From Trichormus sp. NMC-1 (GTDB taxonomy: Bacteria; Cyanobacteriota; Cyanobacteriia; Cyanobacteriales; Nostocaceae), in assembly GCF_001858025.1 (NCBI RefSeq), contig NZ_LZQD01000001.1, positions 247,214-311,213 of the forward strand: a stretch of DNA of 64,000 nt, in the 5' to 3' direction. Of this stretch, positions 20,797-30,674 are shown one piece after another; position 1 is the first letter of the stretch, and each line of letters opens with the position of its first letter. Below the pieces are notes generated by a model, which saw only the letters and a list, made by a program, of their open reading frames with translations, was not told the origin of the DNA and searched no databases. A program made the translations under genes and the position numbers.

Positions 20797-21678
20797 TTAA
20801 AACTCCACTACAGCCACATTTTTTAAAATATTCATTGGACCTATATCTTTAAGCAGTTGCAATTGTTCAGCATTCCGCACCAACAAAGCACCAGCAAACC
20901 CCAAAGAATTCACAGAAATTGACTCAAATTCCTCCTGCGATCGCGGTACAATTAACATCCATTCTCGCGTAGCCAAAAGATTATATGCAATAGATTGTAT
21001 ATTATTAATCGGTTCAATACCCACTGCCCGCAGTAAATCGTGATATTTAGCTAAAGTTACCTCAGCACCTGCTTGAATATCTAGAGTTGTGAACGAGTGT
21101 AAAAAAGGAAGTCCAGGTATAGTTGCCACAGAATCTTGAAATTTAGCGGCTGTTAAAAGCGGTGTAATAGGAATATCTTTCCCCGAAAAAGGGACAATTT
21201 GCAAATGTTTATGTCGCTGACTAGCACCAGCAAGTTTGCCACTATTATAAAACACTAAACCATTGAAATCAGCAATAATTGCCCACATCGCGGCCAAATC
21301 TTCTAAAGTTAGTAAGCTTTCTTGTTCTTCAAAAGCACGGGTAATAATCAGCAAGTGATAATCAACGACATTGAATTTATTTAAAATGCAAACGTGACTA
21401 TCAGAAATATCCGCCACAAATAAATCTTCTTCGTAAGGTAAGAAAGGATTAAACTCTTTATCAGTTGATATGGTTTGTTTTTCTTGTTTTTCCTTAGCTG
21501 CTTTTTTGAGGTTGAGGTTAGATAAAATTCTGACTAAAAATTTAATTCCATCTTCTTCAATAAATTCAAACTCTGTGGGGATAGATTTAAGCGCCCCGCA
21601 TTTTAAAGCTTGTGCTGTGGTTTGTTTGACTTTTGTCCATAATGTGCCTGGTTCGAGTAATATTTTTGCTTGTTTCAT
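20797..21678 (-). CDS. ATP adenylyltransferase (diadenosine tetraphosphate phosphorylase)
   Basis: A 293-residue HIT-superfamily Ap4A phosphorylase, which splits Ap4A with phosphate to ADP and ATP. The catalytic HIT-like motif is RHKHLQIVPF. Upstream are the nucleotide-binding YNSGKLAGASQ and the VDYHLLIITR strand of the N-terminal half. The C-terminal half (ATREWMLIVPRSQ, SLGFAGALLVRN) matches the family's second domain. The length is typical of fungal APA1/2-like and cyanobacterial enzymes. It probably keeps dinucleotide alarmones low under stress. The 186-bp gap to the next gene contains GC-rich hairpin sequence. Confidence 0.88.
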   Translation of the reverse strand: MKQAKILLEPGTLWTKVKQTTAQALKCGALKSIPTEFEFIEEDGIKFLVRILSNLNLKKAAKEKQEKQTISTDKEFNPFLPYEEDLFVADISDSHVCILNKFNVVDYHLLIITRAFEEQESLLTLEDLAAMWAIIADFNGLVFYNSGKLAGASQRHKHLQIVPFSGKDIPITPLLTAAKFQDSVATIPGLPFLHSFTTLDIQAGAEVTLAKYHDLLRAVGIEPINNIQSIAYNLLATREWMLIVPRSQEEFESISVNSLGFAGALLVRNAEQLQLLKDIGPMNILKNVAVVEF

Positions 21679-22162
21679 CTGTTTTTATTTATATATTAGG
21701 AATTTTCCCTAGGTAAATTTTTTTTTAATAATTGCCATCGAAATTAGCGCTACATCCCTGATCTTTAGAATTATCCTACTGTTTGAGAGCGATCGCAACT
21801 AATCCCCTAACGGTTAAACCCATATGGGCATACCTCCGTAATAACTAAATATCAGGAGTAACTATACCAGTTTAATAACATAATTACAGTGTAGATATCT
21901 TTAATAATACTCTTCATCATGTTAGGGGAAATAGTTAAGATATCTTGAAAGAAAGTGTTGTTAAAGTGTTGTAAATTTCACCTATACTGAGTTCATTCAT
22001 AGGAAAAACTTTGGATACTAGCTTTTTCAACTTGAGATTAATCAGTAAAACTTATTTGTATGCATTTTCTTAAAATCCTAAAAAATATTATAGTTAGTAA
22101 CACCTAATTTTTTCTTTTTACTCCTTTTTTTATTCACATTGTCTGGCTGCTTTTTTAAATCT
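21679..22162. other. Divergent spacer upstream of the UrtA-like gene
   Basis: AT-rich, with one HIP1 site near 21790 and no gene. I looked for a GTA-N8-TAC NtcA box ahead of the UrtA-like gene and saw no clear one. It must hold the promoters for the Ap4A phosphorylase and the sensory pair. Confidence 0.45.
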
Positions 22163-23461
22163 ATGTTTCAGAAAAATTCCACATATCAATCCCATTTATT
22201 AAAACATAAATATAAAAAAAATATTTTTATAATCCTAGCTTTTATATTGGGAATCACACTATTTTATTTAACTCATTCCCAGATTAAAGCCTCTCACCAA
22301 CCTATTAAAGTTGGGATTCTTCATTCCCTCAGTGGCACAATGGCAATTAGTGAAAAATCCGTTGTTGATGCTACCTTATTGGCCATTGAAGAAATTAACA
22401 AAAAAGATGGGATTCTGGGCAGAAAAATTCAGCCAATTATCGTTGATGGTAAATCAGATGATCATACATTTGCTAAACAAGCTGAAAAACTAATTACTCA
22501 AGAAAAAGTCGTTACAGTCTTTGGTTGCTGGACTTCTTCTAGTCGAAAAACCGTTAAGCCGATATTTGAAAAATATAATCATTTACTGATTTATCCAGTC
22601 CAGTATGAAGGTTTAGAAGAGTCACCAAATATAGTTTACACAGGTGCTGCACCAAATCAACAAATTATTCCTGCCGTCAAATGGTCTTTTGATAATTTAG
22701 GTAAACGGTTTTTTCTAGTGGGTTCAGATTATATTTTTCCCCGCACAGCCAATGCTATTATTAAAGACCAAGTAACCGCATTAAGAGGAGAAATTTTAGG
22801 GGAAGACTACATCCTCTTGGGTAGTAATAATGTGGAACTAGCGATAAAAGATATTTTGATAACCAAGCCAGATGTAATTTTAAACACGATTAATGGTGAT
22901 AGTAATCTGGCATTTTTTAAAGCTTTAAGAAAAGCTGGAATTACCTCCGATAAAATCCCCACTATTTCTTTTAGTATTGCTGAAGAAGAATTGAGTTATT
23001 TGCCGAGAGAATATGTAGTTGGTGATTATGCAGTTTGGAATTATTTTCAGAGTATTAATGACAATGTTAATAATAATTTTATCGATAATTTTCAAACAAA
23101 ATATGGTAAACATAGAGTTACATCTGATCCCATTGAAGCTGGCTATTTTGGAGTTTATTTATGGGCGCAAGCTGTTGCAGATGCAGGGAAAGATGAAGTC
23201 AATCTTATTAAAGAAAATATTAAAGACCAAAGTTTTAAAGCACCGGAAGGTATTGTATATATAGATTCAGATAACCAACATACCTGGAAAACGGTCAGAG
23301 TTGGTAAAATAAAAGCAGATGGACAATTTGAAATTGTGTGGAACTCAGATAAACCAATTCGTCCTGTACCCTATCCTCTTTCTCGCTCCAAAGCAGACTG
23401 GGAAATGTTCCTAAATTCTCTCTATAAGAATTGGAATAACAACTGGGCTAATCCCGGTTGA
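22163..23461 (+). CDS. UrtA/AmiC-like periplasmic ligand-binding protein
   Basis: A 432-residue protein of the branched-chain amino acid/urea binding family (Peripla_BP_5). An N-terminal membrane segment (IFIILAFILGITLFYLTHS) precedes the binding domain, which starts PIKVGILHSLSGTMAISE. Urea/amide-type signatures are FGCWTSSSRKTVKPIFE, LLIYPVQYEGLEESPNIVYTG and GSDYIFPRTAN. No permease or ATPase gene follows. Instead a sensor kinase starts 19 bp downstream, so it more likely presents a ligand (urea, a short amide or similar) to the kinase than feeds a transporter. ATG 22163 is chosen over TTG 22139; neither has a strong ribosome site. The anchor suggests a tethered protein. Confidence 0.85.
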   Translation: MFQKNSTYQSHLLKHKYKKNIFIILAFILGITLFYLTHSQIKASHQPIKVGILHSLSGTMAISEKSVVDATLLAIEEINKKDGILGRKIQPIIVDGKSDDHTFAKQAEKLITQEKVVTVFGCWTSSSRKTVKPIFEKYNHLLIYPVQYEGLEESPNIVYTGAAPNQQIIPAVKWSFDNLGKRFFLVGSDYIFPRTANAIIKDQVTALRGEILGEDYILLGSNNVELAIKDILITKPDVILNTINGDSNLAFFKALRKAGITSDKIPTISFSIAEEELSYLPREYVVGDYAVWNYFQSINDNVNNNFIDNFQTKYGKHRVTSDPIEAGYFGVYLWAQAVADAGKDEVNLIKENIKDQSFKAPEGIVYIDSDNQHTWKTVRVGKIKADGQFEIVWNSDKPIRPVPYPLSRSKADWEMFLNSLYKNWNNNWANPG

Positions 23462-23480
23462 AAATAATTGAAAAAAGGAG

Positions 23481-25568
23481 ATGCTAAAATTGAAAAAAAA
23501 CAAAATTGTCAATAAACTCTTATTATGGTTTTTATTAATTGCCTTAGTACCGCTGACAACTGTTACCTTTTTAACATATTATATTGTCGGAAAAGCCCAA
23601 GAAAAACAAGTCAATAATAATCTTATTTATATTGCTGAAACCAAGGCAAAAAGATTAGATAATTATATCAATGAACGTAAAAAAAATGCGGCTGCTATTG
23701 CCCAAATACCAAATATAGTTGATGCTATAGAACAATATCAAAAAATCTTTAAACAATCAGGAATTAACTCACTAGCATCTTGGCAATTAGATGCAAAATA
23801 TCGACCGTTTATAGCTAAATATTTAGAAATATTTGATTATTCTGATATTGTGTTGATATCACAATCTGGCGATCATATTTTTTCAGTAAAACGGGGTAAA
23901 GAATATGGTCAAAATTATTATAATCTGAATTTAAAAAATTTAGAATTAGCCAAAGTTTTTGATCGAGCTAAAACCTTGATGCAAGTAGAAGTTTCTAATT
24001 TTGCATATTATGAAACTATCAATGAACCTACTGCTTTTATTGCTGCTCCAGTCTTTAAAAAAGATTTAATTATTGGTGTGGTAGTCTTGCAATTGAATAA
24101 TCAAGAATTTAATAAAGTAGTAAACGATTATACGGGTTTAGGTAATACTGGCGAAACAATTCTCGGTTCCGTAGTAGGAGAACAAATAATCTTTACTTCT
24201 CCAACCAGACATGATCGCAACGCCGCTTTTCAAAGAACTGTCAAGATTAGTCAACAAAAATTAAACCCATTAGATCAAGCTGCACATGGGATTAAAGGAA
24301 CAGGGATTACGATTGACTATCGCGGTCAAAAAACTATTGCGGCCTGGAGATATTTACCTTCTTTAAATAGTGGGTTGTTGGTGAAAATGGATACATCAGA
24401 AGCCTTTGAAACTTTAACAACTCTCAGAAATATTGTGATATTTTTAGGAATAATTACAGTTTGTTGCGTGATTTGTGCTGCTCTTGTAGTTGCCAAATCA
24501 ATTTCTAAACCAGTTGTGCAACTCACTAAAATTGTTCACGAATTGGCACAAGGAAATCTAGATAAAAAAGTACCAGTTCTTAGCCATGACGAAATCGGTC
24601 AATTAGCGCAATCATTTAACCGCATGACTGAACAGCTAGAAGCATCTTTTAAAACTATTCAAGAACGAGAGCAAGAATTAGCTATTGCTAAGGAAAAACT
24701 AGAAGTAGTTTTAGCACAATTACAGCAGGAGGCACAACAACTAGCTTCTCAATTGGTGCAAAGTGAAAAGATGTCTGGTTTAGGGCAGTTAGTGGCAGGT
24801 GTAGCACATGAAATTAACAACCCAGTTAACTTTATTTATGGGAATATTAATCCTGCTCATGAATACATTGAAGATTTGCTGAGACTGATACAACTTTATC
24901 AAGTCTACTATCCCCAACCAGTCCCGGAAATTAAAGCTGAAATGGAAGCAATTGATTTCAATTTCTTAATTACAGATTTGCCTAAATTACTGAATTCTAT
25001 GAAAATTGGTACTCAAAGAATTAAAGAAATTGTTCTATCTCTGCGAAACTTTTCTCGCTTGGATGAAGCAGAGATGAAAGCAGTAAATATCCATGAAGGT
25101 CTAGATAGTACTTTGATGATTTTGCAAAATCGTTTCAAAGCTACATCTAATCGTCCTGCTATTGAACTGATCAAAGAGTATGATAATTTACCTTTAGTCG
25201 AATGCTACGCTGGACAACTCAATCAGGTATTTATGAATATTCTGGTAAATGCACTTGATGCTTTGGAAGAGTCTATTCTCAGTGAAGAATTTGCATTGAG
25301 CAAACCAGAGATTCGCATTCAGACTGGACTCACGGAAGATAAAAAAGTAATGATTTGCATAGCCGATAATGGAACTGGAATTCCCGGAAATATCTACAAG
25401 CGAGTCTTTGACCCCTTTTTCACTACTAAACCAGTAGGTAAAGGTACAGGTTTAGGTTTATCTATTAGTTATCAAATTATCACTGAGAAACATCTGGGAA
25501 AATTGGAGTGTATTTCCTCTCCTGGACAAGGTACAGAGTTTATAATTGCAATTCCCCTACATCAGTAA
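23481..25568 (+). CDS. Membrane sensor histidine kinase (Cache-HAMP-HisKA-HATPase)
   Basis: A 695-residue kinase. TM1 lies at about 13-33, followed by a periplasmic sensor of about 280 residues with Cache-like features. TM2 is about 312-333 and HAMP follows (SISKPVVQLTKIVHELAQGN). A coiled coil leads to the phospho-acceptor His near 443 in GVAHEINNPVNF. The ATPase boxes are VFMNILVNALDAL (N), ADNGTGIP (G1), FDPFFTTKPVGKGTGLGLS (F/G2). GGAG abuts the ATG at 23481, so a TTG at 23490 with better spacing may be the true start. It is co-transcribed with the UrtA-like gene 19 bp upstream. No response regulator is adjacent, so its partner is encoded elsewhere. Confidence 0.92.
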   Translation: MLKLKKNKIVNKLLLWFLLIALVPLTTVTFLTYYIVGKAQEKQVNNNLIYIAETKAKRLDNYINERKKNAAAIAQIPNIVDAIEQYQKIFKQSGINSLASWQLDAKYRPFIAKYLEIFDYSDIVLISQSGDHIFSVKRGKEYGQNYYNLNLKNLELAKVFDRAKTLMQVEVSNFAYYETINEPTAFIAAPVFKKDLIIGVVVLQLNNQEFNKVVNDYTGLGNTGETILGSVVGEQIIFTSPTRHDRNAAFQRTVKISQQKLNPLDQAAHGIKGTGITIDYRGQKTIAAWRYLPSLNSGLLVKMDTSEAFETLTTLRNIVIFLGIITVCCVICAALVVAKSISKPVVQLTKIVHELAQGNLDKKVPVLSHDEIGQLAQSFNRMTEQLEASFKTIQEREQELAIAKEKLEVVLAQLQQEAQQLASQLVQSEKMSGLGQLVAGVAHEINNPVNFIYGNINPAHEYIEDLLRLIQLYQVYYPQPVPEIKAEMEAIDFNFLITDLPKLLNSMKIGTQRIKEIVLSLRNFSRLDEAEMKAVNIHEGLDSTLMILQNRFKATSNRPAIELIKEYDNLPLVECYAGQLNQVFMNILVNALDALEESILSEEFALSKPEIRIQTGLTEDKKVMICIADNGTGIPGNIYKRVFDPFFTTKPVGKGTGLGLSISYQIITEKHLGKLECISSPGQGTEFIIAIPLHQ

Positions 25569-25857
25569 GCTATCTAAAGCATAAGTTCTGATCTAGTGGA
25601 AAGCTTACTTATCAAAAAAACTCTCCGCGTCCCCGCCTCTCCCTATCTGGAGCGCGGTTCCTTAATTATAAGTCTTTAAGCGAACACGATATTAATAGAC
25701 ATCTCCAGAAAAGAATGTAGACGTTGCATGGAACGTCTCTACAAGGGTTCTAGGAAAGGCATATTTAATTTTCACTTCTATGTCTAATTATTAATTTAAT
25801 CATACCGCGCCCAATTGCGGGAAACTGAGAACAGATTTGTCAACAAAGGAAAACTGT
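25569..25857. other. Spacer with a dispersed repeat and a palindrome
   Basis: 25614-25690 carries CTCTCCGCG, then GCGGTTCC, TTATAAGTC and TAAGCGAAC. This is an inverted, expanded relative of the sequence at 42433-42495 and of part of 27840-28085. A palindromic repeat follows at 25716-25743. No gene. Confidence 0.5.
25716..25743. repeat. Palindromic repeat (TGTAGACGTT family), diverged
   Basis: A 28-bp relative of the 30-bp palindrome at 38461-38490: the left arm has lost two bases and carries one change, the right arm is intact. Intergenic. Confidence 0.7.
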
Positions 25858-26214
25858 ATGGCCTGGATTAAGGTTCTATCAGCTAATGCACTGGCTCCCG
25901 GTGCGAGAGAAGTTGTGAAAGTGGGACAGCGGAATATCTTGCTGTTAAACCACGAAAATAAGCTTTATGCTGTAGAGAATAGTTGCCCTCACTTAAAATT
26001 ACCGATGAAATCCGGGAAAATTAAAGACGGGGCGATTGTCTGCTCTTTCCATCGTAGCGCTTTTGACCTGAGTAGTGGTGAAGTAAAAACTTGGTGTCCC
26101 TGGCCACCTGGAGTGGGTAAGTTGCTTTCAATGGTTTCCCAAGCAAAAACCTTGCCTGTATTTCCTCTGCGTGTGGAAGAAGGCAATATTTTGGTTGATG
26201 TCCCAGAGAACTAA
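25858..26214 (+). CDS. Rieske-type [2Fe-2S] ferredoxin
   Basis: A 118-residue single-domain Rieske protein. The cluster-binding boxes are CPHL (in ENSCPHLKLPMKSG) and CSFHRSAFDLSSG, giving the two Cys and two His ligands. The ATG at 25858 has AGGA at suitable spacing; the in-frame TTG at 25837 is less likely. There is no signal peptide and no catalytic oxygenase domain, so it probably acts as a soluble electron carrier or small oxygenase ferredoxin. No oxygenase or reductase gene lies beside it, so the partner is unknown. Confidence 0.9.
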   Translation: MAWIKVLSANALAPGAREVVKVGQRNILLLNHENKLYAVENSCPHLKLPMKSGKIKDGAIVCSFHRSAFDLSSGEVKTWCPWPPGVGKLLSMVSQAKTLPVFPLRVEEGNILVDVPEN

Positions 26215-26420
26215 TAGCTAATATCCTGTTCGGTTGAACAGAAGAAGCACGGGGGAAAGGGGGAATTGCCCCCATATCCCCATTTTCCCCTATCTATTTT
26301 TCAACTGTAGAGCGATCGCTTGCGAAAAAAACGGCTTCTGGTAATAAATTTATAACAACTTGCCTTTTATTTACTTCAGTATTATAGGATGGACGGAGTG
26401 TTGCAAGGCGTGGGGCTATT

Positions 26421-26771
26421 ATGGCTCGCTATACCTGTTCATTTATTGTTTCTGTTCCCATTGAGCATCTCCAAGCATTACTTATAGAACTGCTACAAGA
26501 CTGTGACTTGGATGTTCAATACTACACGGCCGACTACATTATGGCTCGTGAAATTCCTGGTAATGTATCTTTCTCTAAGTTAGTTAGCATTGAAGTACTG
26601 ATTGATAAATCAACTGCTACGGCAACGGAAACCCGGTTAAGTATTGTGATCAAAAATGAGGAACTGCCACTGCAATTGAATAATCATTGCCGGCAAATAT
26701 TTGATTTTGTCAAGCAGGCAATTGAACATAGCCGACATTGGCATCTAATTCAAAGTCTCACCGGATCATAA
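26421..26771 (+). CDS. Conserved-looking cytoplasmic protein of unknown function
   Basis: A 116-residue protein with no signal peptide or membrane segment and no motif I recognise. It alternates short strands and helices (TCSFIVSVPIEHLQALLIEL, SKLVSIEVLIDKSTAT, FDFVKQAIEHSRHW), a pattern like small ligand- or nucleic acid-binding alpha/beta folds. Codon use and composition match its neighbours. It stands about 200 bp after the Rieske gene on the same strand. The coding call is fair, the function unknown. Confidence 0.65.
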   Translation: MARYTCSFIVSVPIEHLQALLIELLQDCDLDVQYYTADYIMAREIPGNVSFSKLVSIEVLIDKSTATATETRLSIVIKNEELPLQLNNHCRQIFDFVKQAIEHSRHWHLIQSLTGS

Positions 26772-27106
26772 CGTAAGTCGCTAGTATCCTAAGTTACTAG
26801 CAACTTGAGTTCTTGACTTGTCATATCAATTCACTTAATTAAGGCTACAAATGAATCTCCGCGTCACTCGATTTTGGATTTACAATTTTGGATTTTGGAT
26901 TGACTCCACCCTCAAGTGTAGAGCTTGAAAATTTTGGATTTGGGATTTACGTTAGCGAAGCGTACGCAGCGCAGCGAGTATTTTGCCGTCAGTAGAGGAC
27001 GGGGAACCCATACCAAATTTTTTTGAATCTAAAATCTAAAATCTAAAATCTAAAATTCCTGGTCAGAGCGTCTGTCCATTTGTATCAATCTGCAAGTGAA
27101 ACGGTA
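26772..27106. other. Spacer with short tandem repeats
   Basis: Holds TTTTGGAT-type heptamer/octamer runs (26870-26950), an AAGCGTACGCAGCGCAGCG fragment, and four AATCTAAA octamers (27026-27055). No gene. Confidence 0.6.
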
Positions 27107-27607
27107 TCAGTCTTCCATCTCCTCTGTTGTACCTGGGTTTATTAATGTAATATCATACTCACAAGCATCAGTATCTCCTGAAATACGAGTATTTTTCAAA
27201 ACATAATAAATTGCTCGTACTTGAGGTCCAAAGACAATTTCATCTTCATTTTTGAGGTTATGGGTTGGTATTTTGCGTCCGTTAATCACTAAACCGTTAG
27301 CACTGGGCTTCCCTTTGGAATCACCATCGATAATCCGGTAATAATAGCTATTATTCTGATTTTTGCGTGGGAATCGGACTAACGTAGCATGGTGACGAGA
27401 GACAAACTGCGATATCAACCGGATATTGCAATTACGGTCTCTACCAATAGAATAGACGGAATTTTCTAGAGGAAATTCTTTACGTCCTTGATCATCTTCT
27501 ATAATCAGTAGATGGTTTTCATTAAGTTCTGCTGCCATTGACAGATGGTTACTAAAATTTGTTGAACTTGGATACACAAGAGTCAAATGAGTATCTTTTT
27601 CTACCAT
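27107..27607 (-). CDS. FHA domain protein
   Basis: A 166-residue protein built around one forkhead-associated domain (about 45-140). The phosphothreonine-binding residues are visible in YSIGRDRNCNIRL (Gly-Arg), SRHHATLVRF (Ser-x-x-His) and ANGLVINGRKI (Asn-Gly). Such modules read Ser/Thr phosphorylation by Hanks-type kinases. No kinase gene is adjacent. The first 25 residues and the acidic tail are probably disordered. The ATG at 27607 has no competing start nearby. Confidence 0.88.
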   Translation of the reverse strand: MVEKDTHLTLVYPSSTNFSNHLSMAAELNENHLLIIEDDQGRKEFPLENSVYSIGRDRNCNIRLISQFVSRHHATLVRFPRKNQNNSYYYRIIDGDSKGKPSANGLVINGRKIPTHNLKNEDEIVFGPQVRAIYYVLKNTRISGDTDACEYDITLINPGTTEEMED

Positions 27608-28148
27608 GCTTTTAGACGGAATTATCTCATATTAAATCCAATCAACATTGAAATTACACATGACGTGAGTAGAGAATAGTATATTGTTTTTGTCCATAAG
27701 AGAATATCGTCTCTGGAAGGAGTTTAGGCTTTGTTAACCAGGTAAATTATTGACATAGACTGATCATAAAACCCAAACACCAAAAAACTTTCACGCCTGT
27801 TAAAATTTCCCGAATACCTGCCATAACACCTGATATCGCTTTCGGTTCAAGACTTATAATTAAGTCTGACCGAAGAGGACGCTCCAGAGTCGCCTGTGTA
27901 TGACGTTCGACGCAAATGGTTTCAAGCCCCCGACTTGAGTCGTGGAGAAGAAAAAAGACATTCCTTGCTGGAATCCCCTGGCTTTAGACATAGGGTGTCG
28001 CCGTTTCCCCGTGTCCCCGTGTCTTCTTCAAGCTCCAAATAGGGGAACGGGTCGAGTTTTTTTGATCAGTAATTAAGCGAACTCGAGATGACTCAAGGGG
28101 TATGAGCCAAGATAGAACCTATTTAGGTTTTACCTCCCAGTGATAATT
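27608..28148. other. Non-coding spacer with repeat fragments
   Basis: Contains a hairpin at 27841-27877 (TTCGGTTCAAGACTTATAA with AGTCTGACCGAA), related to the TTATAAGTC repeat at 25660 and 42440. It also has CCCGTGTC-type units (28000-28030) and a GTAATTAAGCGAAC fragment near 28070. No gene or RNA gene recognised. Confidence 0.45.
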
Positions 28149-30554
28149 TTAAGGTAGATGTGCAAAGCGGCGTAATAAAACTGAGTTAGTTACGACACTA
28201 ACTGAGCTAAAAGCCATGAGTGCTGCTGCGCTAGATGGGCTGAGAACAAAACCCAAACTGGGTAGCAAAAGACCCGCTGCTAAAGGAATACCAATTGTAT
28301 TATATGCAAAAGCCCAGAATAAATTTTGACGTATTTTGTTGAAAGTGGCACGACTAAGTTGAATTGATTGCACAACGTCGCTCAAACAATCCCGCATCAG
28401 GATAATTTCTGCTGTTTCCATAGCCACATCAGTCCCAGAGTGTAAAGCAATTCCTACATCTGCTTGAGATAAAGCCGGAGCATCATTGATTCCATCTCCA
28501 ACCATAGCGACAACGGATTGATGTTCCCCAGTTTGAAGAGTCTGTATTGCTTCTGCTTTCTTCCCTGGGAGGATACCTGCCATGACATCAGTGCTATCTA
28601 GTCCTAGTTGCCCTGCGATCGCACTGGCTGCTTCTAATCTATCACCGCTGAGAAGGATGACCCGTAAACCCATTTGACGCAACTTGTCTACTGTTGCTTT
28701 TGCATCTGGTCTGAGGGTATCACTGACAGCAATTAATCCAGCTAAAGTGCCATCAACTGCCACACCAATCACTGTTTTACCCGCTATTGCCAATTTTTGC
28801 CCTTGCTGTTGTGCAGTTTCACTAATCGCAATTCCGTGGTTATTCAACCAATCCCAATTACCTAAAAGTACTTTTTTACCTTCGACTACAGCAGACACTC
28901 CTAATCCTGGTTGCGTATGAAAATCTACAGCATGGGGAATTGATAACTTTTGTTGCTGTGCTGCTTGGTGAATTGCTCTCGCCAGAGGATGGTAAGTGCC
29001 GCTTTCTACTGCTGCTGCTAGTTGGAGAAGGGACTGAGGGGAATTTTCCTCTCCATTTTCTGCAAATACCAAGTAATCTGTCACAGTGGGATGACCTGTA
29101 GTTAGAGTTCCTGTTTTATCAAAAACCACAGTATCTAGTTGGTGGACTCTTTCTAAAACGTCACCACCTTTGATTAATAAACCCCGTTCTGCACCCAAAC
29201 CTGTACCAACCAGAATGGCTGTGGGGGTTGCTAGTCCTAAAGCACAGGGACAAGCGACTACCATCAAAGCGATCGCTAATTTTAAACTAATTAACAGTGA
29301 GGAGTAATGTGTGTTGGGGGCTGGGTGTTGTGCCGAGTGACTCATCATTTCCATCCCACTGGCAACGGTAACTTCCGTCCAAATGTGAGTTCCGAAAAAA
29401 TACCAAAATAGAAAAGTCACCAAAGAAGCAGTTAACACCCCATAGGTAAAATAACCAGAAACCGTATCTGCTAATTTTTGTACCGGCGCTTTCCGAGTTT
29501 GGGCTGCTTCTACCAAAGCCACGATTTGCGCCAAAGTAGTATCATTACCTGTGCGAGTAGCTTGAATAGCGATCGCACCCGACTGATTGAGAGTTCCTGC
29601 TGCGACTGCATCTCCAGCTTGCTTCATAACTGGTACAGCTTCCCCAGTCAGCATCGATTCATCCACCGTAGTTTGTCCAAAGCGAACTTCACCATCAACG
29701 GGGATTTTATCTCCTGGTAACACCTGCAACCATTCACCAATCCGCACTTGTTCAGCAGGTATCTCGACAATATTTGCCCCTACTATTAATTTCTCTGCTT
29801 CTGGGTTAGCAATCAATCGGGCTATCTGCGGCTGGAGTGCTAGTAATTGCCTAAATGCGGCGGCAGCACGACCTCTAGCTTGTTGTTCTAATGTCCTTCC
29901 TAGGAGGATAAAGCCCAGCATCATCACCGGTTCATCAAAAAAGCATTCCCAACCCATTTGGGGAAACAAAAGCGCCACCAAACTAGCAGTGTAGGCTGTC
30001 AGAGTTCCTAGACTGACCAAAGTATTCATGTTGGGCGCACCCCGTCGCCAACCGCGCCAGCCATCGATTAAAATTGGGCGGCCGGGAATTAGCAGCGATA
30101 CGGTGGCTAGTCCGCAGTGGAACCAGATGTTATTGAATATGGGTAAAACTGTACTACCAAAATGTCCAATTCCTGATAATAGCAGTAGCATCCCAGCGAT
30201 CGCTAATTGCCCTATAGCCCCCACCATTTCTTGGCGTTGTCTGATTGCGGGGTCTTGTCTAGCTGATGTCTCACTTGCTATTTTGCTATTAGCTGTGCGG
30301 GTTTGCGTGGGGAATCCCGTGGCTGTCAATCCCTTTGCTAGTGTATCTGCATCTGCTACACCTGCCTCTGCTTCTACTACGGCTACTTCTGTCGCTAGGT
30401 TGACGCAAACGCTTCTGATTCCTGGATGTTGCTTTAGCTGTTTTTCTACTGCTGTTACACACCCAGCACATTTCATGCCCCCAACATCTAAAATAATTTT
30501 TTCTGTCATTGGGGTAGATTCTGGGGCAAGCTTAGTTTCTGGGAGAAGTTGCAT
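28149..30554 (-). CDS. Copper-transporting P1B-type ATPase
   Basis: An 801-residue heavy-metal ATPase. The N-terminal metal-binding domain carries GGMKCAGC (CxxC). About eight membrane helices follow, with the Cys-Pro-Cys metal site in VVACPCALGLATPTA. Catalytic motifs are the actuator TGEAVPV, phosphorylation site DKTGTLTTG, HPLARAI of the nucleotide domain, and GDGINDAPALSQADVG. The CPC and the C-terminal membrane helices mark Cu(I) specificity. Cyanobacteria usually have CtaA (plasma membrane) and PacS (thylakoid). The N-terminal GGMxCAGCVxAVE pattern looks closer to CtaA, but I cannot settle it. A later start at 30509 is possible. Confidence 0.92.
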   Translation of the reverse strand: MQLLPETKLAPESTPMTEKIILDVGGMKCAGCVTAVEKQLKQHPGIRSVCVNLATEVAVVEAEAGVADADTLAKGLTATGFPTQTRTANSKIASETSARQDPAIRQRQEMVGAIGQLAIAGMLLLLSGIGHFGSTVLPIFNNIWFHCGLATVSLLIPGRPILIDGWRGWRRGAPNMNTLVSLGTLTAYTASLVALLFPQMGWECFFDEPVMMLGFILLGRTLEQQARGRAAAAFRQLLALQPQIARLIANPEAEKLIVGANIVEIPAEQVRIGEWLQVLPGDKIPVDGEVRFGQTTVDESMLTGEAVPVMKQAGDAVAAGTLNQSGAIAIQATRTGNDTTLAQIVALVEAAQTRKAPVQKLADTVSGYFTYGVLTASLVTFLFWYFFGTHIWTEVTVASGMEMMSHSAQHPAPNTHYSSLLISLKLAIALMVVACPCALGLATPTAILVGTGLGAERGLLIKGGDVLERVHQLDTVVFDKTGTLTTGHPTVTDYLVFAENGEENSPQSLLQLAAAVESGTYHPLARAIHQAAQQQKLSIPHAVDFHTQPGLGVSAVVEGKKVLLGNWDWLNNHGIAISETAQQQGQKLAIAGKTVIGVAVDGTLAGLIAVSDTLRPDAKATVDKLRQMGLRVILLSGDRLEAASAIAGQLGLDSTDVMAGILPGKKAEAIQTLQTGEHQSVVAMVGDGINDAPALSQADVGIALHSGTDVAMETAEIILMRDCLSDVVQSIQLSRATFNKIRQNLFWAFAYNTIGIPLAAGLLLPSLGFVLSPSSAAALMAFSSVSVVTNSVLLRRFAHLP

Positions 30555-30674
30555 GGCAAGTTTTTAGATTCGCTAGAAAAATTCTATCCCTGACAAAATG
30601 TGTCTCTACTTCGAGGATAGGCGAAATCTGTAACTATGACCAAATGTCAATAATATTTAAATTGTCAACTACCA

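Noticed and set aside
21679..22162. Possible NtcA box (GTA-N8-TAC) ahead of the UrtA-like gene
   Set aside because: I could not find the motif with the correct spacing, so I do not claim nitrogen control.
27608..28148. Possible structured RNA gene in the hairpin-rich spacer
   Set aside because: The hairpins match repeat families elsewhere in the window, and I saw no tRNA, tmRNA or RNase P signature.
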